64,000 nt of DNA from Janthinobacterium sp. (GTDB taxonomy: Bacteria > Pseudomonadota > Gammaproteobacteria > Burkholderiales > Burkholderiaceae_D). The notes below the pieces were generated by a model that was given only the letters and a program-made list of their open reading frames with translations, had not been told where the DNA came from and made no database searches. Where the stretch lies: positions 1 through 64,000 of the forward strand of contig PKWL01000120.1 in assembly GCA_003133225.1 (NCBI GenBank), written 5' to 3'. Each line of letters opens with the position of its first letter. The first letter of the stretch is position 1. This document shows, piece after piece, positions 18,279 through 28,409 of the stretch. The position numbers and the translations under genes were made by a program.

Positions 18279-19688
18279 ATGCCACGCGATAAAGATTCCA
18301 TGTCACCCATTGAACGCCGAGCCAGTTTCGGTTTGGCGGGCATTTACGGCCTGCGTATGCTGGGCTTGTTCATCATCCTGCCGATATTTGCCATTTATGC
18401 GCAGCAACTGCCCGGCGGCAAAAGCCAGACCTTAATCGGTATTGCCCTAGGCGCCTATGGCCTGACACAAGCCATTTTGCAAATTCCTGCGGGGTGGCTG
18501 TCTGATCGCTACGGGCGCAAGCCGGTGATCTACGCCGGGCTGATCTTGTTCGCCATCGGCAGTTTTATCGCGGGCTCGGCGGACGACATCTACTGGATCA
18601 TCGTTGGCCGCGTCATCCAAGGGGCGGGTGCAATCAACGCGGCAGTAATGGCGCTCACGGCCGACCTGACGCGCGAGGAACATCGGACAAAAGCGATGGC
18701 GACGATAGGAATTACCATCGGCATTACTTTTTCGATCTCACTTGTGCTGTCACCGCTCCTCTACCAGATTATCGGCGTTCCGGGCATCTTCAAACTGATT
18801 GGAGTGCTGGCATTGTTGGCGATGGCGGTGGTGGCATTTGTGATTCCGAATCCGGCGATCACCCGTTTTCATTCCGACGCTGAAGCGACCATGAAAAAAT
18901 TGGGCGATGTATTGCGCAACAAGGATTTGCTGCGCCTCGACTTCGGGATTTTTTCACTGCACGCCATTTTGATGTCGGTCTTCATGCAAGTGCCGTTTAT
19001 CTTGCGGCAGGACGGGCTCATGGCGGCGCAGCATTGGCGCGTGTACTTGCCAGTGATGCTGGTCGCTTTTGCGCTGATGGTGCCGCCGATCATCATCGCG
19101 GAAAAAAAGGCCAAGGTGAAACAGGTGTTCATGGGCGCGGTGGCTTTGGCGGCGTTGGCCCAGTTGTCACTCATGTTGCTGCAACACAGCATATGGGGCG
19201 TGGCGCTGTCGCTGCTGATCTTCTTTACTTCGTTTAACGTGCTGGAAGCGACTTTGCCATCGATGATCAGCAAGATTGCGCCGCTGGACGCGAAGGGAAC
19301 GGCGATGGGCGTCTACAGTAGCGTGCAGTTTTTGGGTGCGTTCTTTGGCGCGGTGGCGGGCGGCTTCCTGATGCAGCATTTCGGTGGCAACGCCGTGTTC
19401 GTTTTTGCGATAGGGTTGCTGCTGGTATGGCTCGTGGTGGCAAGCGCCATGCAGGCGCCGGCAGCGGTGCGCACCAAGATGTATCACCTGCCCGAACTCG
19501 ATGAAGCGAATGCGAGTATCTTGCGGCTGCGGCTTGCGCAAGTGCAAGGCGTGCGCGAAGCCATGGTGGCAGCGACGGAGGGCATGGCTTGCCTCAAGGT
19601 CGATATGCAGGGCTTCGATGAGGCGGCGGTGGAGCAACTCCTGCCCAAGGAAGATGCGACCACCGGCGTGCTACAGAAGGCGCGTTAA
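18279..19688 (+). CDS. MFS transporter, YajR-like with C-terminal YAM domain
   Basis: This 469-residue inner-membrane proton-coupled transporter has 12 predicted helices. Major facilitator motif A is clear (GWLSDRYGRKPVIYAG, between helices 2 and 3), and the start region IYGLRMLGLFIILPIFAIYA is typical of the YajR group. The C-terminal ~65 residues after about 400 form a soluble ferredoxin-like extension: ILRLRLAQVQGVREAMVAAT then GMACLKVDMQGFDEAAVEQLL. This corresponds to the YAM domain of YajR. ATG at 18279 is chosen because it precedes the first helix; ATG at 18300 is also possible. The substrate is unknown. No ssb or uvrA homologue is seen beside it. Confidence 0.9.
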   Translation: MPRDKDSMSPIERRASFGLAGIYGLRMLGLFIILPIFAIYAQQLPGGKSQTLIGIALGAYGLTQAILQIPAGWLSDRYGRKPVIYAGLILFAIGSFIAGSADDIYWIIVGRVIQGAGAINAAVMALTADLTREEHRTKAMATIGITIGITFSISLVLSPLLYQIIGVPGIFKLIGVLALLAMAVVAFVIPNPAITRFHSDAEATMKKLGDVLRNKDLLRLDFGIFSLHAILMSVFMQVPFILRQDGLMAAQHWRVYLPVMLVAFALMVPPIIIAEKKAKVKQVFMGAVALAALAQLSLMLLQHSIWGVALSLLIFFTSFNVLEATLPSMISKIAPLDAKGTAMGVYSSVQFLGAFFGAVAGGFLMQHFGGNAVFVFAIGLLLVWLVVASAMQAPAAVRTKMYHLPELDEANASILRLRLAQVQGVREAMVAATEGMACLKVDMQGFDEAAVEQLLPKEDATTGVLQKAR

Positions 19689-19943
19689 AGCGCCGGCTCC
19701 GACCCCGCCGAATGTTGGCAAGGGCGGGCTTGCGCAGCCGCAGTTGGCGACTCCGGCTGTTCATTCGAACATTAACAAGCATGTTGCAAGAGCGCTTTGC
19801 GAACCGCTGCAGGCGGTCGTTTTCGTAATCGAGTTCAGCTCCCGAGTGCAGCACTTTCCGCATGTGTTGCCAAGAGCGTTACCTTCCCATGCTCGTCGCA
19901 AAAAAAATGGCGCCCGACGCGATTGGCGTGCGCCTGCCGGCGA

Positions 19944-21908
19944 CTACGGGGTGAGGCCAGACGGCAGATCTGCACCATGGCCCGACAGGTACGACCACTT
20001 GGTTGCCCACTCTTGGAATTGCTCTGCTTGCATGGGCATGCTAATGAAGGAGCCTTGCGCAATATCACACCCAAGAGCTGCTAGGCGTTCCCATATTGCT
20101 TGGCTTTCCACTCCTTCGGCCACCACTTTCAATCCCAGATTATGGCCCAGTTCGATTGTCGAGCGAACGATCGCCGCCGAATCGTCGCTGGTCACCATGG
20201 GCATCACGAACGATTGGTCGATCTTGAGCACATCCACGGGAAGTTTTTGCAAATAGCTGAGACTAGAGTAACCGGTGCCATAGTCGTCGATGCACAATTG
20301 CACACCCAATTGTTTCAAGCGAGCAAGCGTATCTAGCGCGCTGGCGGGGTCGGCCATCACAGCGCTTTCCGTCAATTCGAACTGGATTAGCGCCGGCGCA
20401 ACGCCCCAGGTCGAGAACAGGCCGTCGATGCGTTCGATCAATTGCGGATCTTGCAAATCAAGGGCCGACAGGTTAATTGCCAGTGCCCGCTCCAGCCCGG
20501 CTTCATGCCAGGCATAGCTTTGCCTGAAGGCGGCTTCGAGCATCCAGTGCGTGAGCGGCGTGATTGTTCCTGCTTGCTCGGCGAGCTTGATAAATTCCGT
20601 CGGTGCGATCATGCCGTGCAGCCGATGCTGCCAGCGTACCAAGGCTTCAGCGCCGCACACCCGTCTCGTGGCGATGTCGACCTTGGGCTGGCAATACAAG
20701 CGCAACTCGTCATTTTCGATAGCACGGTGCAAATCGCCCATGATCGTCAGGCGCCGCGTGTGTTCCTGTTCCTGGCCGCCCGTGTATATGGCGTAGCCGC
20801 TTTGCACCGGGTTGACCTGATGCATGGCGGCGTTCGCGCGCCGGATTAGGGCGTCCGCATCCGTAGCATGGCCAGGGAAGAGGGCGATGCCAATGCCGAC
20901 CCGCGCATCGAGCATGAGGCCGGAGACTTGCACCGGCTCCCGCAGCGTGCTCACCAGCCGTTGCGCGACCTGGATCGCATATGCGGCACCACCATGCGAC
21001 AAGAGCACGGCGAATTCTGCTTCCCCAACGCGCGCCAGCTTTTCATCGTCCGTGACCGCTCGCGCTAAGCGCCGTGCAAGTTCTTGCAGCAGTTGATCGC
21101 CCGAGTTATAGCCTAGCACCTTGTTGATTTCATGAAAGCGGCCGACTTCCAGATGCAGCAGTGCGAGGGCGCGGTGTTGTTGTTTCGCAGCTTGCATTGC
21201 CCCGTCTAGCACCTCCCATAATAACGTCCGGTTGGGCAAGCCGGTCAGCGGATCGTAATAGGCAAGGCGGGCGATGGTGGCTTGCTCTGCATAGTGCTGA
21301 GCCCGCGTGCGCAAGTTGGCGATGCCGTAAGCTAGATCGTCGGCTAGCTCGCTGAGCAGATCGACTTCTTGCGCATCGAAAGCATCAGGTTCGGCTGCAG
21401 TCAAGGCCAAGGCGCCGAGCACCTTGCCGTCCACGCGCAGCGGAAAAGCAGAACCTGAAGCGTAGCCCTTCTGGATGGCATTCTCGCGCGCACGAGCGTA
21501 AGCTGGGCCCGCATACGCGGGGTCGGTGAGGTGCCTGCCAACGACGGCGCGACCGGTGCGGATGGCGGTGCCAGCCGCGTTGCGTCCTAATTCCGTATCC
21601 GACCAAGTGAAATCATGCGTCTCCATGTACGCTGTTTCCGTACCCTCGCACGCCACCCAGTGGATGCGTTTTTGTTCGTCGTATTCCGCATAAGCGACAC
21701 AAGCCATTCGGTAACCGCCGGTTTTGACGATGACCCGGCACATGTCGTGCAGCAATTCGTGCTCGTCCGATGCCCGCAGCAAGGTACGGTTGCCGTCGCT
21801 CAAGGTTTTGAGGGCGCGGTTGACGCGAGCGAGCTCGTTTGCCACTTGCTCGCTCGCCGGTGCAGGATTAACACCACTACTAGTCGGGTCATCAGCAGGG
21901 TACGCCAT
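19944..21908 (-). CDS. GAF-(degenerate GGDEF)-EAL cyclic-di-GMP phosphodiesterase
   Basis: This is a 654-residue soluble protein. An N-terminal coiled segment (LARVNRALKTLSDGNRTLLR) leads into a GAF domain of about 150 residues (VACEGTETAYMETHDFTWSD and later GKVLGALALTAAEPDAFD). The GGDEF domain keeps its fold (LAYYDPLTGLPNRTLL), but its signature is GEAEF at about 295-299 and the inhibitory RxxD site is lost, so diguanylate cyclase activity is unlikely. The EAL domain is intact: EAL at 421-423, FELTESAVM, DDYGTGYSSL and EGVES. The expected net activity is cyclic-di-GMP breakdown, perhaps with the GGDEF domain as a GTP sensor. The start is ATG at 21908 with GGAG upstream. Confidence 0.92.
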   Translation of the reverse strand: MAYPADDPTSSGVNPAPASEQVANELARVNRALKTLSDGNRTLLRASDEHELLHDMCRVIVKTGGYRMACVAYAEYDEQKRIHWVACEGTETAYMETHDFTWSDTELGRNAAGTAIRTGRAVVGRHLTDPAYAGPAYARARENAIQKGYASGSAFPLRVDGKVLGALALTAAEPDAFDAQEVDLLSELADDLAYGIANLRTRAQHYAEQATIARLAYYDPLTGLPNRTLLWEVLDGAMQAAKQQHRALALLHLEVGRFHEINKVLGYNSGDQLLQELARRLARAVTDDEKLARVGEAEFAVLLSHGGAAYAIQVAQRLVSTLREPVQVSGLMLDARVGIGIALFPGHATDADALIRRANAAMHQVNPVQSGYAIYTGGQEQEHTRRLTIMGDLHRAIENDELRLYCQPKVDIATRRVCGAEALVRWQHRLHGMIAPTEFIKLAEQAGTITPLTHWMLEAAFRQSYAWHEAGLERALAINLSALDLQDPQLIERIDGLFSTWGVAPALIQFELTESAVMADPASALDTLARLKQLGVQLCIDDYGTGYSSLSYLQKLPVDVLKIDQSFVMPMVTSDDSAAIVRSTIELGHNLGLKVVAEGVESQAIWERLAALGCDIAQGSFISMPMQAEQFQEWATKWSYLSGHGADLPSGLTP

Positions 21909-22392
21909 CAGTCCCACTCCAACACCATGAATGACTTTATTATGGGGTAATCGGCCTTCTCGTGCAAACTGAGGAAAACGGATCACGATAACGGCCAGGT
22001 GCCGGAATGGATCGGTTCAGCCTGCCTGGTTTGCTGCGCTGGCAAGTGCTGGCGAAACATTCCGATCTGATGTGTAAATTTATAAACTGCCCCTAAGGCC
22101 GACACCGTCTCAGCTCTGCCCAATGCGCTCAACCGGACGCTTAGCCCAGATTGAAGCCGCCAAAAAAATTGGAATCGATCGATCGGCTGGATAAGTTCTG
22201 TTCCAGCTAATATTTCGGATCGCCGTTCAGTTAGCTATGATTTATCTGCACTTGGTTGACGCGATCGCTCGTCTAGCTCATTAAGCCATTTGACGCGGCG
22301 CCGGAGAACGCGCTCTGCAAATTCATGGATGCTAATCCTTACCCATAAGAAATTATATGAAACTAGGCCTTGGCGTCGGCCTAACGTCCCCG
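21909..22392. other. Intergenic stretch with one copy of a dispersed repeat
   Basis: No gene is supported. Bases 22279-22315 contain a ~40-base segment related to 50101-50141: CATTAAGCC..TTGACGC followed by GCGCCGGAGAACGCGCTC, the last 18 bases identical in both. It may be a fragment of a decayed mobile element or a small intergenic repeat. Confidence 0.5.
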
Positions 22393-24102
22393 TCAGTCAA
22401 TTTTATTTTCTAAAGGTGATTCCCTAAGTCCACCATGGATCGCTAGATGGACTCCGGGTGCCTTCAGTCGTGTGGAATATAATTCTCCCGCCGCTTCCAG
22501 TACCGGATATGCCGTTGCACATATGTGTGAATGGATGCGTTTCAAGTCGCGAAGGATATCGAGGTGAAGAGCGCTCGTTTCGATGCTTTCTAGCCGGCCA
22601 ACTCTTAGCCGGGCCAGATGGTTTTCCGACGCCGCCATCTCCAACTCGCGGATTTTTGTCTTCGCGTCGAGCAGTTGGCGTGCCGCTTTCACGTCTCCCG
22701 AAAGAAAAATACTGAACGCCAATTTCAAATTGTCGATGATGATCCGGTGAAATGCTTCCAGTTCCGCCGCTCCTTCGCGGGAAAACTGTAACTGCCGTTT
22801 GATTTTCTTGTTTGCTAGCTCCATCAGGTTTTTATCGATAATATCGCCGATATGCTCCAGATTGATCGATAGCGCCATAATCTCCATGGCGCGGCGCCCC
22901 TCGGGCTCATCTAGGCTGTCACGCGTCACTTTCACGACATAGAACTTGATCGCTTCATGTAAGCGATCAACCGCGTTATCCTTTTGCGATACCTCTGCGA
23001 CGAGTTTGCGATCATTGGTCAGGATCGCCGTCATGGACTGACGCAACATGGTCTCGACGATATCGCCCATATGCAAGGTCTCGCGTGCGGCGCATGCGAG
23101 CGCGACAGAAGGAGTTTCGAGCGCGCTCTCATCGAGGTAAAGCGGTACCGATGGGTCCGCCGCACTTTTTTGGTCCGGCAAAATGTGCTCGAGGAAGCGC
23201 GCAAGCCAATTTAGAGGCAGGATGAATAGCAGCGCCATGACGAGGTTGAACAGGGTATGGAAATCCGCAGCCAAGCGAACTTGATTGGGCTCAATTAAGC
23301 CAAGCAGTTTGGACATCGGCGTGAGGAAGGGCATAAAAATCAGGCAACCCGCCAATCGATTGATTAAATTGCCAATCGGCAATCGTCGGTGCGCCGGGTT
23401 CCCTCCCGCAAGACCCTCAAATAACGGATTCAAAGCGCTTCCCAAGTTGGCGCCAAGCACCAAAGCGAACGCTGCCACCGGGCTGATGAAACTTGAGTAT
23501 GCAAGAGACATGGTGAGCAGTACTGTCGCGATGCTGGAATGGGCCGCCCACGTTAGGAGCGCGCCGATGAGCAAAGCAAGTATCGGCTCGCCTGTGATGG
23601 CGCCCAGTAATTCGCGCACTACTTGGGCGTTTTCGGCCGGAGCCAGGCTGGTGAGCAGGATGTGGAGCGACAGCAGCATCAGTCCGAGTCCGATAGCGAC
23701 GCGACCCAAGTCCCGGGGCAGCGTCCTGGCGCTGCGCTTGAATGCAATGACACCTATGATCAACAGAATCGGCGCGACAACCGAAGAATCGAAAGAAAGT
23801 AACTGGACGATGAGCGTGGTGCCGACATTTGCTCCCAGCATGACGGCCAAGGCCGGTACCAGGTCCACCATCCCTGAAGCCGAAAAGGAAGACAGCATCA
23901 AGGCCGTCGCTGTACTGCTTTGCAAGAGTGCAGTTACAACCACTCCAGCCAAAAAAGCCCTATAACGGCTTTTGAGGACAGCATGCAACGATCGTCGGAT
24001 CTTGGCGCCGAAAGCGCGCACGATACCACTATGCACCATATGGAGTCCCCATAGCAGCAGGGCGACGCCACCCATCAGATCCAACAAGACTGTGGTTCCC
24101 AT
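22393..24102 (-). CDS. Na/Pi cotransporter family protein with PhoU-like C-terminus
   Basis: This is a 569-residue inner-membrane protein. Residues 1-310 carry two inverted Na_Pi_cotrans repeats with about eight helices. The conserved glutamine-serine motif is visible in the first (LLQSSTATALMLSS), and a serine-rich equivalent in the second (AAHSSIATVLLTMS). The last ~230 residues are helical and resemble PhoU: they include LSINLEHIGDIIDKNLMELA and a further helical pair. AGGAGA directly before ATG sets the start. Members of this family move phosphate with sodium, and the PhoU-like tail is thought to control this. No pho regulon genes are adjacent. Confidence 0.93.
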   Translation of the reverse strand: MGTTVLLDLMGGVALLLWGLHMVHSGIVRAFGAKIRRSLHAVLKSRYRAFLAGVVVTALLQSSTATALMLSSFSASGMVDLVPALAVMLGANVGTTLIVQLLSFDSSVVAPILLIIGVIAFKRSARTLPRDLGRVAIGLGLMLLSLHILLTSLAPAENAQVVRELLGAITGEPILALLIGALLTWAAHSSIATVLLTMSLAYSSFISPVAAFALVLGANLGSALNPLFEGLAGGNPAHRRLPIGNLINRLAGCLIFMPFLTPMSKLLGLIEPNQVRLAADFHTLFNLVMALLFILPLNWLARFLEHILPDQKSAADPSVPLYLDESALETPSVALACAARETLHMGDIVETMLRQSMTAILTNDRKLVAEVSQKDNAVDRLHEAIKFYVVKVTRDSLDEPEGRRAMEIMALSINLEHIGDIIDKNLMELANKKIKRQLQFSREGAAELEAFHRIIIDNLKLAFSIFLSGDVKAARQLLDAKTKIRELEMAASENHLARLRVGRLESIETSALHLDILRDLKRIHSHICATAYPVLEAAGELYSTRLKAPGVHLAIHGGLRESPLENKID

Positions 24103-24722
24103 TTTCTTCTCCTGTCAGGCTGAAGCAACAGCCTCTTCACCACGCTGACGGACACATCTACTGGGAACAGGGGAGAAAAAAGTGCGCTGCTTAGGTTTCA
24201 TCCTGCCGCCGCAAGACGGACAGGCCGACGCCTGGTGATCTTGCGGTTATTTGATGATCCGTTTTAGTTGAGTAATTGCACCGTCCACAAAACGCTCCAT
24301 AAATGAAGATAAAAATATTTTAGCACCCTGCCGGCAGTTCAACTCCTTTGGCCAATAATTGCTGCCACGCCTTGCTTTTTTTCTGCTTGGCGGGACGCGG
24401 AGATTGGCAATCGAGGATAAGGCCGCCGCGAGGTAAGAGTGCTGAAGATGAGTGAAACCGGCGTGGAGTTTTCGGCGCCGCAAAAGGATTCGCGGCGCCG
24501 AGAGAGGCGAGTGTGGCGTGGGCGGAAAGATGCCGGGCTCGTTTGACATCATGAGAATGCTTACCCTAATTGGCGGGGGCACCCAGAATCAGCTTCGCCG
24601 GCAACGATTTCCATGTGTACTTTGATATTGCTCAAAAGAAAAACCAATAAACAGCCTCATCCTTAAAGGATAATGATGTGCGCCAACATTGCACGCAGAG
24701 ACACGATTAACCTGGTACTTTA
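24103..24722. other. 620-base divergent intergenic region
   Basis: This lies between two divergently transcribed genes and should hold both promoters. An open frame on the minus strand (24247-24582) has no recognisable features. No inverted repeat or RNA gene was identified. Confidence 0.5.
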
Positions 24723-27700
24723 ATGCTTGAATTTTCTCCCTTGGTATTCGCCCCTCCGGACAGCAGCCTTCTTTACAAAGGGCATTATGATTCTGTTCTT
24801 GTTGTAGTTTCAATTGTCATTGCGATATTCGCATCTTATGCTTTCCTATTGGTCTCGCAGCACATTTCAGCCAACCCGCCTTCCAGGACAAAGCACTTGT
24901 GGACGATCCTCGGAGGCGTGTGTCTGGGGGCCGGCATATGGACAATGCATTTCGTCGGTATGCTGGCCTTCGTTTTGCCTTGTTCGAACAACTTCAGCGT
25001 TACCGTTACTTTATTGTCAACAATCCCCGGCATCCTGGCCAGCACCTTTGCGATCAACATTATTAGCCGCCGCGCGCTTTCCGTTCCTAAGCTGCTTATC
25101 AGTGGCGTACTCATCGGCGCCGGCATCTCCGCCATGCACTACTCTGGAATGGCGGCATGGCGCTTGAATGGTCTAATCCGTTACGACTTTAAGCTGTTTT
25201 TGTTGTCGATCCTGCTTGCCATTGCGCTTGCCACGCTCGCTCTGTGGATAAAGTTTCATGTGCGATTGGGGCGCGCACGCTGGAATACCTGGGCCACGTT
25301 GGTCAGCGCCGCGGTAATTGGTCTGACCGTATCTGCAATGCACTACACCGTGATGGCGGCTGCCTATTTCGTTCGAAACGGCGATGCCACTATCGTCCAC
25401 GCCGGAATCGCGCCGACATTTCTTGCCGCGATCGTGATGGCTGCGACCAGTTTGATTGTCGTCGTGACCGTCGTTGCCATTTTCGTCGGGAAGCCTCATC
25501 TGTTGTCTCTTGGGCGATCCTACAAGCTGACAGGCTTGATGATCGTCGGTTGGGTGGCCATCGCCTGGTTGATTGCCAATGATTACTACGCCAATGTCGC
25601 GAATAACTTTTATCAGCAAGAAGTACAAACCGTGAGGCAACAGGCGCAAAATATCGGCAGCAACATCGATGAAAGCCTGCAAACGCTCAAGGGCATTCCT
25701 GTGGTGGTCGCAAGCAGCGAGGAAACTCGTCAGGCATTGCGCCGCTTCGGTGCGAACGTTACCCCTTCAGCTGTGGCCTATAGGGAGCGTAAACAGAGCT
25801 GGTCAGACGATGAAAGACTTGGCAAGCTAAACAAGTCACTAGGCATTACAGCGACCAATCTCAAGGCCGACGTGGTATGGGTCCTCAATGCCGCAGGCGA
25901 TTGCATTGCCTCAAGTAATGCCGACCAGCGTGTCAGCTTTGTTGGTACGAATTACGCCGACCGCAATTATTTTCGTCAGAATCAAGCGGGACAGCGGGGC
26001 CATCAGTACGCGATGGGGCGGGCCACTGGGATACCAGGCCTATACTATTCCGCCCCGGTCTTCGAAAAAGGGCAGTTCCTCGGCATTGCAGTCGTCAAGC
26101 GCGACATCAGCACTCTTACCTTTTGGACCAATCCAGCTAACGCATTCCTCGTCGACATTAACGGTATCATTGTCCTGGCGCCGGACCATCAACTCGAATT
26201 TCGCGCCTTTCCACACGCCTCCATCGCGAAACTTTCTACAGCACAAAGGCTAATGCAATATAAGCGGAGCAAGTTCGTTCCCCTGGAAATCGCTCGATGG
26301 GGGAATGAACGATTTCCGGCAGCTATGCGTATCGGGGCGGGCAATGCGCCAGTCGTGCTGGCCTCCCACGTATTGGCCGATGACGCCATGACCGTATACC
26401 TGTCGCGCCCGTTGGATGAACTTGCACGGTTGAACGCAGAAAGGCTGTGGCTCTTTTTTTTGCTAGCTAGCACCGGGAGCATGCTAATTGTCTCCGCTTC
26501 GGCGATCGTATTTTATTTGCGTGAATTGAAAAGGACGGAAACCGAGCTTCATGTTGCCGCCATCGCCTTCGATTCACAGCAGGGTATGATCATCACCGAC
26601 GCAAAGAACTTGATTCTGAAGGTCAATCGGGCCTTCATTAGCACCACGGGCTACGCGGCACATGAAGTGGTGGGCCAAACACCGCATTTGCTGAGTTCAG
26701 GGCGCCATGACGCGGCTTTTTTTGATGATCTGTGGAGGAGTATCGACCGCACTGGTTCCTGGCAGGGAGAGATCTGGAACCGGCGCAAGAACGGGGAGGT
26801 GCATCCCGAATGGATCACCATTACTGCGGTGAAGCGTAGCGGCGGAGAGGTTACCCATTACGTCGCAAATATGAGCGATATCAGCCAACGTAAGGCGGCC
26901 GAAGACGAAATCAAGCAGCTCGCATTTTTTGACCCCCTCACCTCGCTACCAAATCGGCGACTGCTAACGGACCGGCTACGTCAAGCTTTGACGGCCAGCG
27001 GGCGAAGTGGTCGCAGAGGGGCGTTGCTGTTCATCGACCTCGACAATTTCAAGACCCTCAATGACACCCTTGGCCATCACAGGGGCGACTTGCTGCTGGA
27101 ACAGGTGGCCCGACGTCTGGTGGAATGCGTACGCGAAGGCGACACGGTGGCCCGTTTCGGCGGTGATGAGTTTGTTGTGATGCTGGAGGGCTTAAGCGAA
27201 AATCCTGAGGAAGCGGCAAGACATACCAAGACTGTGGGCGAGAAAATTCTTGTTGCGCTTGATCAGCCCTATCTGCTTGCTAACGATAAACACCACAGCA
27301 CAAGCAGCATCGGCGCCACCTTGTTCTCCGGTCAGCTTGATTCAATGGATGAACTGCTGAAACAGGCCGACTTGGCCATGTATCAAGCCAAGGAGGCGGG
27401 TCGCAACGCCCTCCGTTTCTTCGATCTGCGCATGCAAGCCGTGATCACAGCGCGCGCCGTGCTCGAGACGGACTTGCGCCAAGCCTTACACCAAAAGGAG
27501 TTCGTTCTTTACTACCAGCCACAGGTCGACGATAAACGCGGCGTGACGGGAGCCGAAGCGCTGCTGCGATGGCAACAATCATGGCGTGGTTTGGTGCCAC
27601 CAGGGGAATTCATTTCCTTGGCCGAGGAAACGGGGCTCATTCTTCCCATTGGGCACTGGGTGCTGGAAACTGCCTGCGCACAATTAGTCGCGTGGTCCGC

Positions 27701-28217
27701 CCAGCCGGAATTGGCACATTTAGCCTTGTCGGTAAATATTAGCGCTCGACAATTCCGTCATCCCGATTTTGTAAAGCAGGTGCTGGCGGTGATTGAGCAA
27801 ACGGGAGTCAATCCATGTAGACTCAAACTTGAAATCACGGAGAGCTTGCTACTGGATGATCTGGAGGATATTGTCACCAAGATGACCTCGTTAAAAACTG
27901 AAGGAGTTAGTTTTTCTCTCGATGATTTTGGTACCGGCTATTCTTCGCTTTCCTACTTGAAGCGCTTGCCCCTAGATCAGTTAAAGATCGATCAGTCTTT
28001 TGTGCGGGATATACTCACGGATCCAAACGATGCTGCCATTGCCCGTACAATTGTCGCCCTAGCCAAAAGTCTGGGCTTATCGGTAATAGCCGAGGGTGTG
28101 GAAACCGAGGTGCAGCTGGACCTTCTTGCCAGCGAGGGTTGTTTTGCCTACCAAGGCTATCTGTTTAGCCGGCCCTTGCCGCTGGAAGAGTTTGAAGCGT
28201 TTGTAAAACGAGTTTGA
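24723..28217 (+). CDS. MHYT-Cache-PAS-GGDEF-EAL cyclic-di-GMP enzyme
   Basis: This 1164-residue inner-membrane protein has an N-terminal MHYT sensor of about seven helices with the hallmark motifs MHFVGM, MHYSGM and MHYTVM, which are proposed to bind copper and sense gases. A periplasmic dCache-like segment follows (about 290-560, with WVLNAAGDCIASSNAD and DRNYFRQ), then a membrane helix (about 565-585), a PAS domain, and GGDEF (intact, 813-817, with inhibitory REGD before it). The EAL domain has EAL at 945-947, ITESL, DDFGTGYSSL and EGVET. Both enzymatic domains look active. The output half is nearly the same as that at 8384-11491 while the sensor half differs. The ribosome site is weak. Confidence 0.95.
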   Translation: MLEFSPLVFAPPDSSLLYKGHYDSVLVVVSIVIAIFASYAFLLVSQHISANPPSRTKHLWTILGGVCLGAGIWTMHFVGMLAFVLPCSNNFSVTVTLLSTIPGILASTFAINIISRRALSVPKLLISGVLIGAGISAMHYSGMAAWRLNGLIRYDFKLFLLSILLAIALATLALWIKFHVRLGRARWNTWATLVSAAVIGLTVSAMHYTVMAAAYFVRNGDATIVHAGIAPTFLAAIVMAATSLIVVVTVVAIFVGKPHLLSLGRSYKLTGLMIVGWVAIAWLIANDYYANVANNFYQQEVQTVRQQAQNIGSNIDESLQTLKGIPVVVASSEETRQALRRFGANVTPSAVAYRERKQSWSDDERLGKLNKSLGITATNLKADVVWVLNAAGDCIASSNADQRVSFVGTNYADRNYFRQNQAGQRGHQYAMGRATGIPGLYYSAPVFEKGQFLGIAVVKRDISTLTFWTNPANAFLVDINGIIVLAPDHQLEFRAFPHASIAKLSTAQRLMQYKRSKFVPLEIARWGNERFPAAMRIGAGNAPVVLASHVLADDAMTVYLSRPLDELARLNAERLWLFFLLASTGSMLIVSASAIVFYLRELKRTETELHVAAIAFDSQQGMIITDAKNLILKVNRAFISTTGYAAHEVVGQTPHLLSSGRHDAAFFDDLWRSIDRTGSWQGEIWNRRKNGEVHPEWITITAVKRSGGEVTHYVANMSDISQRKAAEDEIKQLAFFDPLTSLPNRRLLTDRLRQALTASGRSGRRGALLFIDLDNFKTLNDTLGHHRGDLLLEQVARRLVECVREGDTVARFGGDEFVVMLEGLSENPEEAARHTKTVGEKILVALDQPYLLANDKHHSTSSIGATLFSGQLDSMDELLKQADLAMYQAKEAGRNALRFFDLRMQAVITARAVLETDLRQALHQKEFVLYYQPQVDDKRGVTGAEALLRWQQSWRGLVPPGEFISLAEETGLILPIGHWVLETACAQLVAWSAQPELAHLALSVNISARQFRHPDFVKQVLAVIEQTGVNPCRLKLEITESLLLDDLEDIVTKMTSLKTEGVSFSLDDFGTGYSSLSYLKRLPLDQLKIDQSFVRDILTDPNDAAIARTIVALAKSLGLSVIAEGVETEVQLDLLASEGCFAYQGYLFSRPLPLEEFEAFVKRV

Positions 28218-28409
28218 CGCGTATCTGGTGACAAATTAGCGTCGGACGGTCGATGGGATGATGCCCAATGTCGCCTCCAGGTCGTAAGCATAGCTCGACC
28301 GACAGCGGTGCATGAGCGAAAGCTGGCGTTCAAAGATCCACGTGACCGAGTACAATCGGCCAAAAGCCGACCGTGGCCAGGCCCATGTATTAATGACGAG
28401 GAGAATGCG

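Noticed and set aside
23285-23965. A 226-codon plus-strand open frame opposite the Na/Pi cotransporter gene
   Set aside because: Antisense shadow of conserved membrane-coding sequence; no start site or domain.
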